Source: Rhodobacterales bacterium
GTDB lineage: Bacteria; Pseudomonadota; Alphaproteobacteria; Rhodobacterales; Rhodobacteraceae
Assembly: GCA_026400355.1 (NCBI GenBank)
Contig: JAPLPE010000017.1
Coordinates: 152,132-216,131, forward strand
Direction: 5' to 3'
DNA length: 64,000 bases
Shown in pieces: positions 19,324 to 32,971 of this stretch; position 1 is the first letter of the stretch; each line of letters begins with the position of its first letter. A model generated the notes under the pieces. It was not told the DNA's origin. It saw only the letters and a program-made list of their open reading frames with translations, and ran no database searches. The translations under genes were made by a program, and so were the position numbers.

Positions 19324-19366
19324 CAAAAGAAAAAACCGCCGCACATCCGTTGCGGGATGGCGGCGG
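19324..19366 (-). terminator. Intrinsic terminator for the recG-side transcript
   Basis: The stem CCGCCGC/GCGGCGG plus CATCC/GGATG with one bulged base (19336-19366) is followed on the minus strand by TTTTTTCTTTT. It should end transcripts coming from recG and the small membrane gene. On the plus strand no T-run follows, so it does not clearly terminate the IscU-like gene. Confidence 0.8.
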
Positions 19367-19516
19367 CAGTCAAGGCGGTTCCGTGTGGGACCCGGAACAT
19401 CCACATGGGGCAGGCAAACCCCGGAAAGGACCACGACGGGCAAAGTCGTTCCTTCGAAACCGTCCGCTCAGGGGTTGGGCAAACGGGCGGACGCCGGCAC
19501 GGAATCGCAGGGCAAA

Positions 19517-19639
19517 TCAGAACAGCCCGGGCAGGGACAGTCCGGCAACAAGCATGACAACCAAAGACAAGGCGCCAATCGCGTCCGAAACCAAGGTGTC
19601 ACGCGATCTTTCAATCATCGTCCTTATGTCTTTCGCCAT
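19517..19639 (-). CDS. 40-residue single-pass membrane microprotein under a LexA box
   Basis: An ORF of 40 codons with an excellent ribosome site (ACAGGAGGCGAG before ATG) encodes a charged N-terminal half (MAKDIRTMIERSRDTLVSD) and one hydrophobic helix (about residues 20-40, GALSLVVMLVAGLSLPG). It lies 99 bases past the recG stop. Its start is 66 bases downstream of a GTTC-N7-GTTC box, and an intrinsic terminator closes the unit. Size, topology and SOS-type control recall SidA, the 29-residue LexA-controlled division inhibitor of Caulobacter, but no sequence homology is claimed. The function is inferred from context only. Confidence 0.65.
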   Translation of the reverse strand: MAKDIRTMIERSRDTLVSDAIGALSLVVMLVAGLSLPGLF

Positions 19640-19704
19640 TCTCGCCTCCTGTCTGGTTTCATCTTTGTTGCTGCTTTGTTCTCATATTTCTGGCGCGTTG
19701 TAAA

Positions 19705-19719
19705 GAACATTGTAAGAAC
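19705..19719 (-). promoter_or_regulatory. LexA-binding site (alphaproteobacterial SOS box)
   Basis: On the minus strand the sequence is GTTCTTACAATGTTC, an exact match to the alphaproteobacterial LexA consensus GTTC-N7-GTTC. A further GTTC half-site lies six bases upstream (19726-19729). It sits between the recG stop and the microprotein start, so LexA would control the microprotein rather than recG. Confidence 0.75.
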
Positions 19720-19738
19720 AAACGTGAACATTCCGCGC

Positions 19739-24009
<4,271 letters not shown>

Positions 24010-24087
24010 TCATGCCAGCAGGGCCTTTGCCCGCCGCCCAAGTGATAGGGTCGCCTCCGCCCTGCGTCCAGTCTTGCCGAACTGGGC

Positions 24088-24804
24088 TCAGGCTCCGACG
24101 GCCATCCTCTCCGGATGACGCATCGCAGGTTCGGGGTCACGCAAGACATATCCCCTGCCCCAGACCGTTTCGATATGGTTTTCGCCCCCGGTCGCCTCGC
24201 TGAGTTTCTTGCGCAGTTTGCAGATAAAGACGTCGATGATCTTCAGTTCCGGCTCATCCATTCCGCCATAAAGGTGGTTCAGGAACATCTCCTTGGTCAG
24301 CGTCGTCCCCTTCCGCAGGCTCAGAAGCTCGAGCATCTGATACTCTTTGCCGGTCAGATGCACCGCCGTCCCGCCGACATCCACCGATTTGGCGTCCAGA
24401 TTGACCGCGATCCGCCCGGTCCGTATGACCGATTGCGCATGCCCCTTCGACCGCCGGATTATGGCGTGTATGCGGGCCACAAGCTCTTCACGATGGAACG
24501 GCTTGGTCAGATAGTCATCCGCACCATAGCCGAACCCCTTCAGCTTGCTCTCGGTCCCGATGTCGCCAGACAGGATCAGGATGGGCGTTTCAACCCGGCT
24601 CAACCGGAGCTGGCGCAAGACCTCATGCCCGCTCATATCCGGCAGATTTATGTCCAGAAGGATCAGGTCGTAGTCATAGAGCTTGGCAAGATCAATGCCT
24701 TCTTCGCCCATGTCGGTCGCATAGACATTCAGATTGGCGTGGGTCAGCATCAGTTCAATGCTTTTCGATGTCGTAGGGTCGTCTTCCACCAGCAAAACGC
24801 GCAT
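24088..24804 (-). CDS. ctrA: Cell-cycle response regulator CtrA
   Basis: This 238-residue OmpR-type regulator has a receiver domain with the phospho-acceptor Asp51 ([13 protein letters not shown]) and a winged-helix DNA-binding domain with the very conserved [49 protein letters not shown] of CtrA orthologues (segments only seen by comparison with memory). In Caulobacter it is an essential master regulator; in Rhodobacterales it mainly controls motility, gene transfer and related traits. The start at 24804 (MRVLLVEDD) matches orthologues. The putative inhibitor gene sciP lies just upstream on the same strand. Confidence 0.96.
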   Translation of the reverse strand: MRVLLVEDDPTTSKSIELMLTHANLNVYATDMGEEGIDLAKLYDYDLILLDINLPDMSGHEVLRQLRLSRVETPILILSGDIGTESKLKGFGYGADDYLTKPFHREELVARIHAIIRRSKGHAQSVIRTGRIAVNLDAKSVDVGGTAVHLTGKEYQMLELLSLRKGTTLTKEMFLNHLYGGMDEPELKIIDVFICKLRKKLSEATGGENHIETVWGRGYVLRDPEPAMRHPERMAVGA

Positions 24805-24849
24805 CCAAGGTCTCCGCCAAGTGCTCCATGTATTCACCTTAACAGCGCA

Positions 24850-24857
24850 ATGGTTAA
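24850..24857 (-). promoter_or_regulatory. Candidate CtrA half-site upstream of ctrA
   Basis: The minus strand reads TTAACCAT, the CtrA half-site motif, 46 bases before the ctrA start, with another TTAA 11 bases away (24839-24842). The spacing differs from the classical TTAA-N7-TTAA. Autoregulation of ctrA is known in relatives, so this site is plausible but unproven. Confidence 0.45.
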
Positions 24858-24903
24858 CCACCCGTTACCCAAGAACCATGCTTGGCATTTCTACTTAAGG
24901 TTG

Positions 24904-25173
24904 TCAATTTCGCTTCTTGGCCGTCGCTCGCAGGGCCGCCTCGCCATGCAGGCGCACCGCCGTTTCCCATCCGCCAAGCTCCTCGTCTGATAACTCATAG
25001 GTCGACAGGGCCTGTTCCCGCGTGATCAACCCCGCAGACACCGCACGCACCACGGCTGCCTTGCGCGATGCCACCCAGCGGCGCGTTTCGGCCGGCGGCA
25101 GATCGGCCCTGGTCATGATCGTTCCATCGGGCAAGGTCACCGACCTTGGCCCGTCCACTTTGCGCAAATACAT
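24904..25173 (-). CDS. sciP: SciP-like CtrA inhibitor (DUF1153)
   Basis: The 89-residue protein begins MYLRKVDGPRSVTLPDGTIM and has the helical DUF1153 core TRADLPPAETRRWVASRKAAVV and LITREQALSTYELSDEELGGW. SciP (small CtrA inhibitory protein) binds CtrA at its target promoters and blocks transcription activation in Caulobacter. Its position 99 bases upstream of ctrA, on the same strand, supports a joint role and possibly co-transcription through the CtrA half-site region. Confidence 0.88.
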   Translation of the reverse strand: MYLRKVDGPRSVTLPDGTIMTRADLPPAETRRWVASRKAAVVRAVSAGLITREQALSTYELSDEELGGWETAVRLHGEAALRATAKKRN

Positions 25174-25246
25174 CTCTCACCCCTCCGTGATAGTCTTGCG
25201 GCGGGCACCTTGGGATCGTCCGCTTAACGCGTCATGAAACCGGGGC

Positions 25247-25274
25247 TTGTGAGTGAGTAGCATTTTCCTATATT
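25247..25274 (+). promoter_or_regulatory. Predicted sigma-70 promoter of mnmA
   Basis: TTGTGA (25247-25252) and TATATT (25269-25274) are separated by 16 bases, 36 bases before the mnmA ATG, in a short AT-rich interval. This is a sequence-based prediction. Confidence 0.45.
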
Positions 25275-25310
25275 TCCTCGGACCTGCACTCCCCCGGACG
25301 GACGGTTGCC

Positions 25311-26450
25311 ATGGCGCTTGACGCAAGACTGAATTCGCTTGGCCTGCCCAAGGCACCCGCCGACACGCGGGTCGTCGTTGCGATGTCGGGTGGCGTCGAC
25401 AGTTCTGTCGTCGCGGCCCAGCTTGCCGAAGAAGGCTACGACGTCGTCGGCGTGACTCTCCAACTCTATGACCATGGCGCCGCCCTGGCCAAGAAGGGTG
25501 CCTGCTGTGCCGGCCGTGACATCCACGATGCCCGCCGCGTGGCCGAAACCATGGGATTTCCGCACTACGTGCTCGACTATGAGGACACCTTCCGCGCGGC
25601 TGTCATCGACGAATTCGCCGACAGCTATCTCGCGGGCGCGACCCCGGTGCCCTGCATCCGCTGCAACGAACGGGTCAAGTTCAAGGACCTGCTGAACACA
25701 GCCAGGGATCTTGACGCCGATTGCATGGCCACCGGTCATTACATCCGGCGGCGACTCGGGCCCTCCGGCCCCGAACTCCACCGCGCGGCGGATCCGGCGC
25801 GGGACCAGTCATACTTCCTTTTCTCGACCACACCGGAACAACTTGGCTATCTGCGCTTCCCCTTGGGCCATCTGGACTCAAAGGCAGAAACCCGGGCGCT
25901 CGCCGCCCGCTATGGGCTCAGCGTGGCTGACAAGCCCGACAGCCAGGATATCTGCTTTGTCCCGAACGGCAACTATGCCGCCGTGATCGAAAAACTCCGC
26001 CCCGGCGCCGCAGAACCCGGCAACATCGTGGACAGTCTGGGCAACGTCCTTGGCACCCATCGTGGCGTGATCCACTACACGATCGGGCAGCGGCGCGGCC
26101 TTGGCATCGGAGGTCTGGCCGATCCGCTCTATGTGGTTCGTCTTGACGTGGACCGAAGTGAAGTCGTTGTCGGACCCAAGGAGTTGCTGGCCACCCGCCG
26201 CATCCCCCTGCGCGAGGTGAACTGGCTCGGCGATGGTAGCTTTGCCGGTCTGGCCGAACGCATTGTCGACGTGCGCGTCCGCTCGACCCGTCCACCTCTT
26301 CCGGCCGTGCTCCGCCCGATCTCTTCGACCGAAGCCGAGGTCGAACTCTTCGTCGCCGAGGAAGGCGTTGCACCCGGTCAGGCCTGCGTCTTTTATGATC
26401 CCGACAGCAGCCGCGTGCTTGGCGGCGGCTGGATCTGGCGCGGTCGGTAG
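25311..26450 (+). CDS. mnmA: tRNA-specific 2-thiouridylase MnmA
   Basis: The 379-residue enzyme places sulfur on uridine 34 of tRNA for Lys, Glu and Gln. It has the PP-loop [15 protein letters not shown] (about residues 24-38), the catalytic cysteine region [16 protein letters not shown], the ATP/tRNA-binding [18 protein letters not shown] and the second cysteine [13 protein letters not shown], then the C-terminal beta-barrel. The start lies after a plausible promoter. It is convergent with lpxB. Confidence 0.96.
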   Translation: MALDARLNSLGLPKAPADTRVVVAMSGGVDSSVVAAQLAEEGYDVVGVTLQLYDHGAALAKKGACCAGRDIHDARRVAETMGFPHYVLDYEDTFRAAVIDEFADSYLAGATPVPCIRCNERVKFKDLLNTARDLDADCMATGHYIRRRLGPSGPELHRAADPARDQSYFLFSTTPEQLGYLRFPLGHLDSKAETRALAARYGLSVADKPDSQDICFVPNGNYAAVIEKLRPGAAEPGNIVDSLGNVLGTHRGVIHYTIGQRRGLGIGGLADPLYVVRLDVDRSEVVVGPKELLATRRIPLREVNWLGDGSFAGLAERIVDVRVRSTRPPLPAVLRPISSTEAEVELFVAEEGVAPGQACVFYDPDSSRVLGGGWIWRGR

Positions 26451-26480
26451 GGTCAGGTCCCGGAACTCTTTCCGGAGTTC

Positions 26481-26507
26481 GGCCAAGATCCTTCAAGGAT
26501 CTTGGCC
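26481..26507. terminator. Perfect hairpin between convergent mnmA and lpxB
   Basis: GGCCAAGATCCTT (26481-26493) and AAGGATCTTGGCC (26495-26507) form a perfect 13-bp inverted repeat around one base. No strong T-run is present on either side, so it may act as a two-way weak terminator or as an extragenic repeat of the GGCCAA type also seen near 1251. Confidence 0.55.
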
Positions 26508-26533
26508 CTGCCCCCGATCGCGCCAACCCCGCT

Positions 26534-27697
26534 TCAGCTGCGCCGAGGCACTTCCCTCAGCCGCGCCAGAACCGCCCGCGCGGCGGCCAGCCCAGGGTCT
26601 TCGCCGCCACGCCCCAAACGCTCCATCGTCAGGTCCATCGCGGCAAGCTGGGTCGCAGGATCGGACATGACCTGCAGAACCCCTTCCGCGATCAGATCCG
26701 GCCGACACCGGTCTCCGATGAACTCCGGCACGACGCGGGTCCCGCTCACAAGGTTCACCAGTGTCACGGTGTCAACCAGAAGCATCCGTGAAACGATCTT
26801 CCGCGTCAGCCAGTTCGCGTCATAGGCAATCACCATCGGCGTTCCCGCCGCCGCAAGCTCAAGCGACACCGTCCCCGACGCCGCCAAAGCGACATCCGCC
26901 GCAAGGAAAGCCGCCCGCTTGACCGCCCCGTCCGGATCGCGGGACGGCATGACAAGCACTGGCGGCCCGGGCCATTCTGACGTCATTTCCCGGACCAGCC
27001 CCTCGACCGGGGCTGCACAGGGCAGCACGATCCGCGTCCCCGGCTGTGCCTTCTGCACGTTCCGCAAGGCATCGCCAAACCGTCCGATCAGTCGTGTCAC
27101 TTCGGAACGGCGCGACCCCGGCAGGGCAAGGATCAGCGGCGCCCGCCCGATCCCATGGGCGGCCCGGAAGGCCAGCGCCTCGGCAACAGTCGCCTGCAGA
27201 TCGGCCACAACGGGATGCCCGACAAAGTCGCAGGACATGCCGGCCTGTTCCATATAGGGCGGCTCAAACGGCAAGAGCGCCAGCACCTGATCAACAGAAC
27301 GCGCCATCTTCTCGGCCCGATGCGGCCGCCAGGCCCAGACGGTCGGCGCAACATAATGGACAACCCTGATACGGGACGCGGCTTTGACCTTCTGCGCAAC
27401 CCGCAGACAGAAATCCGGACTGTCGATGGTCAGCAGCACATCAGGCTTATCCCGCAGGACCGCCTCTGCCGTTTCCCTGACGCGGCGCAGCAGATGAAAC
27501 GCCCTGGGCAGGATCTCGGCCAAGCCCATGACCGACAACTCGTCCATCGGAAACAGGCTCGCGAGCCCCTCGGCCTGCATCAGGGGCCCGCCCACGCCCT
27601 TGAATGTCACATCGGGCACCAGCGAACGCAGCCCCTTCATGACCGCCTGCCCAAGCTTGTCGCCCGAAGGCTCTCCGGCGATGACAAAGACTTTCAC
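26534..27697 (-). CDS. lpxB: Lipid-A-disaccharide synthase
   Basis: This approximately 387-residue GT-B glycosyltransferase joins UDP-2,3-diacylglucosamine and lipid X to form the lipid A disaccharide at the inner membrane. It shows KVFVIAGEPSGDKLGQAVM at the start, HYVAPTVWAWRPHRAEKM, and the LALPGSRRSEV segment. The GTG at 27697 overlaps the lpxI stop (GTGA) and gives the family start; the ATG at 27715 would overlap lpxI by 22 bases and is the alternative. It is the last gene of the long minus-strand envelope block. Confidence 0.93.
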   Translation of the reverse strand: MKVFVIAGEPSGDKLGQAVMKGLRSLVPDVTFKGVGGPLMQAEGLASLFPMDELSVMGLAEILPRAFHLLRRVRETAEAVLRDKPDVLLTIDSPDFCLRVAQKVKAASRIRVVHYVAPTVWAWRPHRAEKMARSVDQVLALLPFEPPYMEQAGMSCDFVGHPVVADLQATVAEALAFRAAHGIGRAPLILALPGSRRSEVTRLIGRFGDALRNVQKAQPGTRIVLPCAAPVEGLVREMTSEWPGPPVLVMPSRDPDGAVKRAAFLAADVALAASGTVSLELAAAGTPMVIAYDANWLTRKIVSRMLLVDTVTLVNLVSGTRVVPEFIGDRCRPDLIAEGVLQVMSDPATQLAAMDLTMERLGRGGEDPGLAAARAVLARLREVPRRS

Positions 27698-28521
27698 GAC
27701 CGGCCCCTGACCCATAGGAACAGCCCCGCCGCATCGAGCCGTTCCACAACAGTCCCCAGATCAGGAACCATGACCCCGCCCGCCTCGATCACGATCCCGT
27801 CGAGCCCTGCCTTGATGGCATTCTCAGCGGTCTGCGGTCCGATCACGGGCAGGTCAACACGACGGTCCTGGCCCGGTTTCGGCGCCTTGAACAGAATGGC
27901 TCTGACGGCCGGGCGTGCTCCGGTCGTCTTGGGACCTGGCGGCGCCAGACGGGCCAACATGTAATCCGTTCCACGCTGGTCCTCGCGCTGGATGATCTCG
28001 CCCGTCTTGACGACACAAGACTGCCCCAGATCGGCAAGGCCCATGGCTGCCACCTCAACCTCGCCCCGCCGTGCATCCACATCATGCCGGGCCATGGGCC
28101 GTGCTTTCGTTGGCACCCCTTCGGTCGGCAACAGATCAGGCATGATGTCCGTTGCCCCGACCACCGCGATGCCCCGTTCCTCGATGATCGCGATCGCCTC
28201 GCGCAGGGCACCGTCATCACCCCGCCGCAAGGCCCGCATCAGACGCGGCAAAAGCGGCAGGGTCCGCAGATCAAGCTTGCGCAAATGGAGCGTCGGCCGC
28301 TCGACGGCCCCCGCCAGACAAACCCGGGTCACGCCCCGCTCAGCCCAGATCCGCAACAGCGCGCCGATCTGCTCAAGCCGGAACGTCACCCGCTCGAGCC
28401 CCGCCGGAACGGCACTGGAAAAGCCCTCGAGCTCGCAGATCAGCGGCACTTCGCCTTGCGCGGCGAGGTGGTCCACCAGCAATGGCGGCAGGACCCCCGT
28501 CCCCGCAATCAGCGCAAGCAT
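27694..28521 (-). CDS. lpxI: UDP-2,3-diacylglucosamine diphosphatase LpxI
   Basis: The 275-residue LpxI (DUF1009) removes UMP from UDP-2,3-diacylglucosamine to give lipid X, replacing the unrelated LpxH of enterobacteria. Evidence is the N-terminal LALIAGTGVLPPLLVDHLAAQG, the central RGIAVVGATDIMPDLLPTEG and the C-terminal DLPVIGPQTAENAIKAGLDGIVIEAGG. It is placed between lpxA and lpxB as expected. The gene is coupled to lpxB by the overlap at its stop. Confidence 0.93.
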   Translation of the reverse strand: MLALIAGTGVLPPLLVDHLAAQGEVPLICELEGFSSAVPAGLERVTFRLEQIGALLRIWAERGVTRVCLAGAVERPTLHLRKLDLRTLPLLPRLMRALRRGDDGALREAIAIIEERGIAVVGATDIMPDLLPTEGVPTKARPMARHDVDARRGEVEVAAMGLADLGQSCVVKTGEIIQREDQRGTDYMLARLAPPGPKTTGARPAVRAILFKAPKPGQDRRVDLPVIGPQTAENAIKAGLDGIVIEAGGVMVPDLGTVVERLDAAGLFLWVRGRS

Positions 28522-28526
28522 CGGCC

Positions 28527-29312
28527 TCAGACCGGTGTCAGGAATTGACGGTCGGTCTGCCCCATCACAAAGTCCACGATCTCGCGGACCAGCGGGCTTT
28601 CGGTCGTTTCCTGCAACTGCCGTGCACGCTCCTGAAACGGCGCATCGCCATCCTTCAGAACCTGATAGGCCGCGCGAACCGCCAGAATCTCCACCCGGTC
28701 GGCACCCCGTCTCTTAAGCCCTACCAGATTCAACCCCGCCAGCGTGGCCCGCGGCCCCTCGACCAGACCATGCGGAATCACATCGCGCGTCACCGCCGAC
28801 AGGCCACCGATGATGGCACCCCGCCCGATCCTGACCCATTGATGAATGCCGCTGAGGCCGCCAACGATGACGTCGTCCTCGATGACGCAATGGCCCGCAA
28901 TGCCAACATGATTCACCAAGATCACCCGGTTGCCGATCTTGACGTCATGCGCCACATGGACGCCTCCCATGATCAGGCAGTCATCCCCGATCCGGGTCTC
29001 CATCCCGCCATGTTCTGTCCCGATATGGATTGTCGCATGTTCCCGTATCGTGGTCCGCGCCCCGATCCGCAACCGCGCAGGCTCGCCTGCAAACTTCAAA
29101 TCCTGCGGGATCTCTCCGACCACCGCGAAGGAAAAGATCCGCGATCCTCCCCCGACATGGGTGTCGCCCACCAGTACCACATGTGAACGCAGTTCCACCC
29201 CATCGGCCAGCACCACCTCCGGCCCCACCACACAGAACGGCCCGATCCGGACATCGGCACCGATCTGCGCACCGTCCGCAATCACCGCCGTCGGATGGAT
29301 CAGGACGGTCAT
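28527..29312 (-). CDS. lpxA: Acyl-ACP-UDP-N-acetylglucosamine O-acyltransferase
   Basis: The 261-residue enzyme performs the first step of lipid A synthesis. It has the left-handed beta-helix hexapeptide pattern ([38 protein letters not shown]) with the catalytic-histidine region [18 protein letters not shown] and the C-terminal helical part. It overlaps fabZ by four bases and is followed closely by lpxI. Confidence 0.96.
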   Translation of the reverse strand: MTVLIHPTAVIADGAQIGADVRIGPFCVVGPEVVLADGVELRSHVVLVGDTHVGGGSRIFSFAVVGEIPQDLKFAGEPARLRIGARTTIREHATIHIGTEHGGMETRIGDDCLIMGGVHVAHDVKIGNRVILVNHVGIAGHCVIEDDVIVGGLSGIHQWVRIGRGAIIGGLSAVTRDVIPHGLVEGPRATLAGLNLVGLKRRGADRVEILAVRAAYQVLKDGDAPFQERARQLQETTESPLVREIVDFVMGQTDRQFLTPV

Positions 29313-29803
29313 CCGGGCTGGCCTTCCATCATCGCTGTAAACTCGGCCTCTGCGGCCACATCATCCTCGACATAGGCGACACCCCGGAACCGCCAGATCT
29401 TGCCGCCGGCCTTGCCGCGCAGCGTCTCGATCCGCAGGATCAACTGATCACCCGGGACCACCTTGCGGCGGAACTTGCAGCCGTCGATCGCAAGAAAATA
29501 GATCTGCATGTTCTTGTCGATCAGACCCAAAGACACACCCACCATCACCGCCGCCGTCTGTGCCATGGCCTCGACGATGGTGACGCCAGGCATGATCGGC
29601 TGACCCGGGAAATGCCCGGTAAAATGCGGCTCGTTCATCGTCACGTTCTTGAGTCCGCGGGCGGTCTTGAGCCCGTCGATCTCGGTCACGCGGTCCACCA
29701 GCAGAAACGGATACCGGTGCGGCAGGATCCGCTGGATGATCTGCATATCCGCCTCGGTCAGTGGCGCTGCATCCTGCCCGTTCTGGGTCGCAATCTCGGT
29801 CAC
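29309..29803 (-). CDS. fabZ: 3-hydroxyacyl-ACP dehydratase FabZ
   Basis: The 164-residue hot-dog-fold enzyme dehydrates 3-hydroxyacyl-ACP in fatty-acid elongation. It carries [13 protein letters not shown] and the catalytic [26 protein letters not shown] (His64, Glu78). The GTG at 29803 is preferred because it has a good GGGAGAG ribosome site and the upstream extension ([14 protein letters not shown]) is unlike the family. It is coupled to lpxA, which competes for the same acyl-ACP pool. The usual lpxD between skp and fabZ is absent here. Confidence 0.95.
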   Translation of the reverse strand: MTEIATQNGQDAAPLTEADMQIIQRILPHRYPFLLVDRVTEIDGLKTARGLKNVTMNEPHFTGHFPGQPIMPGVTIVEAMAQTAAVMVGVSLGLIDKNMQIYFLAIDGCKFRRKVVPGDQLILRIETLRGKAGGKIWRFRGVAYVEDDVAAEAEFTAMMEGQPG

Positions 29804-29886
29804 GCCACTCTCCCTCTTGCGATCGTCCGGTTCTCTGCCGTCATGTCTGACTAGCAACTCGGCCGGGGCTGGACAAGTCCACCCGC

Positions 29887-30483
29887 CTAGGGCGCCGGCG
29901 CATCCCCGATATCACCCGCCTCGTCCGGGATCGCCGTCCCGTCTCCCAAAGCTGCATCGACAGCCTTGATCGCGGCATCAGTGATATCGACCGCACCCAC
30001 ACCCAGAAAAACGCTGCGCAGGTCCAGAACCACCGCAGCACCGCTTTCGATCATGATCTGGGCCAGGATCGGTCTAGCAGCCTCAAGGAACTTGCTCCTG
30101 CCCTCGGTCACGGCCTGTTGAAGCGCCCGTTCCTTGGCATCTTGCTCTGCACGTATGGCCTGAACCCGCGCGTCAAACGCTTCCGCCTCGACCCGGAAAT
30201 CCTCCACTTCCATCGTGGGACGTCGTTCCGTCAGGCTCCGCTCTTCGGCGGTCAGCTGGTCCTCGATCTGCTGGTTCTCCGCTTCCAGCGCCGCGGCATC
30301 GCGCTTTACTTCTGCCGTCACACGCTGGCCGAATACTGTCTCGGCAAATAGCCGATCCGGATCAATCGTCAGGACCGGGCTGCGCACCAAGGCATTGGAC
30401 GAAGTCCCCCCTGTGTCCTGCGACACCAGCGGTCCGCCCGCCAGCAGCAAGAGGATCGCTCCGGCTAACCCGAGCAGGCGCAT
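29887..30483 (-). CDS. skp: OmpH/Skp family periplasmic chaperone
   Basis: The 198-residue product has a Sec signal peptide (about residues 1-20) and a long charged helical hairpin ([32 protein letters not shown] and [27 protein letters not shown] seen in segments). The C-terminus packs as in Skp ([20 protein letters not shown]). Skp holds unfolded outer-membrane proteins for BamA. Its start overlaps the bamA stop by one base (TGATG), a typical bamA-skp arrangement. Confidence 0.88.
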   Translation of the reverse strand: MRLLGLAGAILLLLAGGPLVSQDTGGTSSNALVRSPVLTIDPDRLFAETVFGQRVTAEVKRDAAALEAENQQIEDQLTAEERSLTERRPTMEVEDFRVEAEAFDARVQAIRAEQDAKERALQQAVTEGRSKFLEAARPILAQIMIESGAAVVLDLRSVFLGVGAVDITDAAIKAVDAALGDGTAIPDEAGDIGDAPAP

Positions 30484-32861
30484 CAGAACGCGGTCGAAAC
30501 CGTCAGGTCAAAGAACCTGGTTTCGTCTTCCGCTTCATACTGAAGCGCCTGTGAGAAGTTGAACCGCAGCGGGCCTAGCGGGGTATTCCAGAACAACGAC
30601 AGACCGATCACGGAACGCGGCGTGAAGTCGTTGTAAAGGATCTGGTCTGGTGACTCGGGGGTGATATTTCCAACATCCCAGACCGAGCCATAGTCAAAGA
30701 ACACCCCACCCATCATGCCGTACTCTTCGGGCAACCCCAGCGGAAAGTTGGCTTCAAGTCTTGCCACCGCAAATGCATCGCCCCCAAGTGCGTCCAAAGT
30801 AGAAGCGTCCCTCGGGCCAATGCCGTTCGGCTGGAAGCCACGCAATGCTTGACCACCCAGGAAGAAGCGGTCGGTCACGCGGCTCGAGCCTTCAATATAG
30901 TAGAGCATCCCGCCTTCAACCGTACCGATCAGCGTGACTGCCTCCCCAAGTACACCAAGCTGACCTGTCAGAACGCTGGTCGTCTTCACAAAGGTCGTAT
31001 CACCACCCGCAAACTCCTGACCGAAACGGAAGAATAACCCGTTGTCAGGATTCACGCCGGTTCCGACTGTGTCCCAGGTGTAGGCGTAGCCGACCGATTC
31101 GTTCCAAACCACACCCTCATCGGCTTCATTGAAGATGATCAGACTGGCGCGTTCGTCTGGCGGATCGGTCGGCTCACCCTCAACGTCCGTGATGTCCGTA
31201 GCCTCGGCCGCAACATAAAGCGTCAGCGCCGAATTCTCGCCGATGGGGAAACTGAAGCGCGGGGCAAACCGGAACGTCTCGGTATTGTAAACGGCATAAT
31301 CCTGGAACGTGTTCTGGTAGCCAAGCTCGAACCCGAAGGTCAGATCGCGGCCCAGGAACCTGGGTTCCGCAAAGTCAAACGTAAAGACCCGGTTGTTCTG
31401 GCTGGTCGAGATCTCGAGGTTCAGATACTGACCGCGCCCCAGAAAGTTCTCTTCTGTATAGTTTGCCAAAAGGCCGAACCCGTTATCCGTCGAATAGTTC
31501 GCCCCGAATGACAACGACCCGGTCGGCGCCTCTTCCACGTTGACGTCGATAACAACCTGATCCGGCGTGGAACCCGGTCGCGCTTCAATTTCTGCGACAC
31601 TGAAATAGCCAAGCGCACGGATCCGTTCCGCACTGTCTCGGATTGCCCGCGGGTTGAACGGGTCACCCTCGACCGACGTGAACTGATCCCGGATCACGCG
31701 GTCAACGGTGGTCGTATTGCCCTCGATGTCGATCCGCTCGACAAAGATCCGCTCGCCCCGAACAAGACTGTAATCCACGTTCAGGATACCACCGCGCTCA
31801 TCACGGGTGATGACCGGGTCCACACGCAGGAAGTTGATCCCGATATCCGACGCAAGGTCTTCCAGCCGCTCGATGTCGTTATCAATCAGGACCGGCGAAT
31901 AGACCTGCCCGCTGTTCAGCCTCACGGCATCCATGAATATTTGCGCATCCGCCTCGGGAATCTGACTGCTCACAGTCACCGACCCCACACGAAATTGCTG
32001 ACCTTCCTGAAGGTTATAGGTGATCAGATAGGCATCCCGCTCGCGCGTCAGCGCGACATCGACGTTCAGGATCCGGAAATCCGCATAACCGCGCGAATTG
32101 TAGAAATCCGTCAGCACCTGCTTGTCGAAGTCCAGCCGCTGCGCATCGAAGGTATCGCGCTGGATGAATGTCCGGAAAAACCCCGCCTGCTTGGTTTCCA
32201 GAACTCCGCGCAACCGCGGTTCGGAATAGGCGCGGTTGCCCACGAACGAAATTCGCTCGACTTCGGTAACGGCGCCTTCAAAGACCTCGAACACCAGATT
32301 GACCTGATTGTCGTCCAACCGGATGATTGACGGAGTCACCGTCGCATTGATACGGCCTCTGATGACATAGGCCTGCGTGATGGCGGACACGTCATCCTCG
32401 ACCTGCGAGGGGTTGAAAACGCGGTTTGGCACTGAACCGATCACAGCCGCCAGATCCTCGTCCTTGAGCCGCGCATTGCCCTCAAAGTTGATCTGGTTGA
32501 TCGTCGGATATTCCTGCACCGCGATGACAAGCGTCCCGCCCTCGGGAATCACATCCACGGACTCGAACAGCCCCGTGCCCCGCAGGCTCTGCGCAGCGGC
32601 ATTCAGATCGCCTGCAGTCACCGTCTCGCCGCGCGCGATGCCGACATAGGTCAGAATCGTCTCTGTCTCGATCCGCTCGTTTCCCTCGATCCGCACAGCA
32701 TCGAACGTATAGGACTGCGCCATGACGGGCGCAGCTACCATGACCATCAGAAAACACGCGAGAACCCCGGCAAGGGTCGCAGATCTCTGGCCACGACCAT
32801 ATAGATTGCACCCAAGGATGCTCCCGCCAGAACCGATCATCTTTACCGCCAGTGCAGACAT
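30483..32861 (-). CDS. bamA: Outer-membrane protein assembly factor BamA
   Basis: The 792-residue protein has a signal peptide (cleavage after VMA, near residue 48), five POTRA domains and a 16-strand beta-barrel ending in phenylalanine (LTVSTAF). The conserved L6 loop motif is seen in ALRGFQPNGIGPRD. BamA inserts outer-membrane proteins. The chosen ATG at 32861 fits the signal peptide; the ORF is open further upstream to 32999, but that would give a long basic non-signal extension. Confidence 0.95.
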   Translation of the reverse strand: MSALAVKMIGSGGSILGCNLYGRGQRSATLAGVLACFLMVMVAAPVMAQSYTFDAVRIEGNERIETETILTYVGIARGETVTAGDLNAAAQSLRGTGLFESVDVIPEGGTLVIAVQEYPTINQINFEGNARLKDEDLAAVIGSVPNRVFNPSQVEDDVSAITQAYVIRGRINATVTPSIIRLDDNQVNLVFEVFEGAVTEVERISFVGNRAYSEPRLRGVLETKQAGFFRTFIQRDTFDAQRLDFDKQVLTDFYNSRGYADFRILNVDVALTRERDAYLITYNLQEGQQFRVGSVTVSSQIPEADAQIFMDAVRLNSGQVYSPVLIDNDIERLEDLASDIGINFLRVDPVITRDERGGILNVDYSLVRGERIFVERIDIEGNTTTVDRVIRDQFTSVEGDPFNPRAIRDSAERIRALGYFSVAEIEARPGSTPDQVVIDVNVEEAPTGSLSFGANYSTDNGFGLLANYTEENFLGRGQYLNLEISTSQNNRVFTFDFAEPRFLGRDLTFGFELGYQNTFQDYAVYNTETFRFAPRFSFPIGENSALTLYVAAEATDITDVEGEPTDPPDERASLIIFNEADEGVVWNESVGYAYTWDTVGTGVNPDNGLFFRFGQEFAGGDTTFVKTTSVLTGQLGVLGEAVTLIGTVEGGMLYYIEGSSRVTDRFFLGGQALRGFQPNGIGPRDASTLDALGGDAFAVARLEANFPLGLPEEYGMMGGVFFDYGSVWDVGNITPESPDQILYNDFTPRSVIGLSLFWNTPLGPLRFNFSQALQYEAEDETRFFDLTVSTAF

Positions 32862-32971
32862 TATCCGTTGGGAGTATCGGGTCTGATCGGCCTTGTCAAA
32901 AGCACAAAAGGGGCGCCCGAATGCACCCCTCACAGATTGGCGGTGTTTTGCCTTGGCCTGCCGGCCCGGCC

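Noticed and set aside
19554..19703. 49-residue plus-strand ORF with a hydrophobic part
   Set aside because: It lacks a good ribosome site and lies antisense over the better-supported microprotein.
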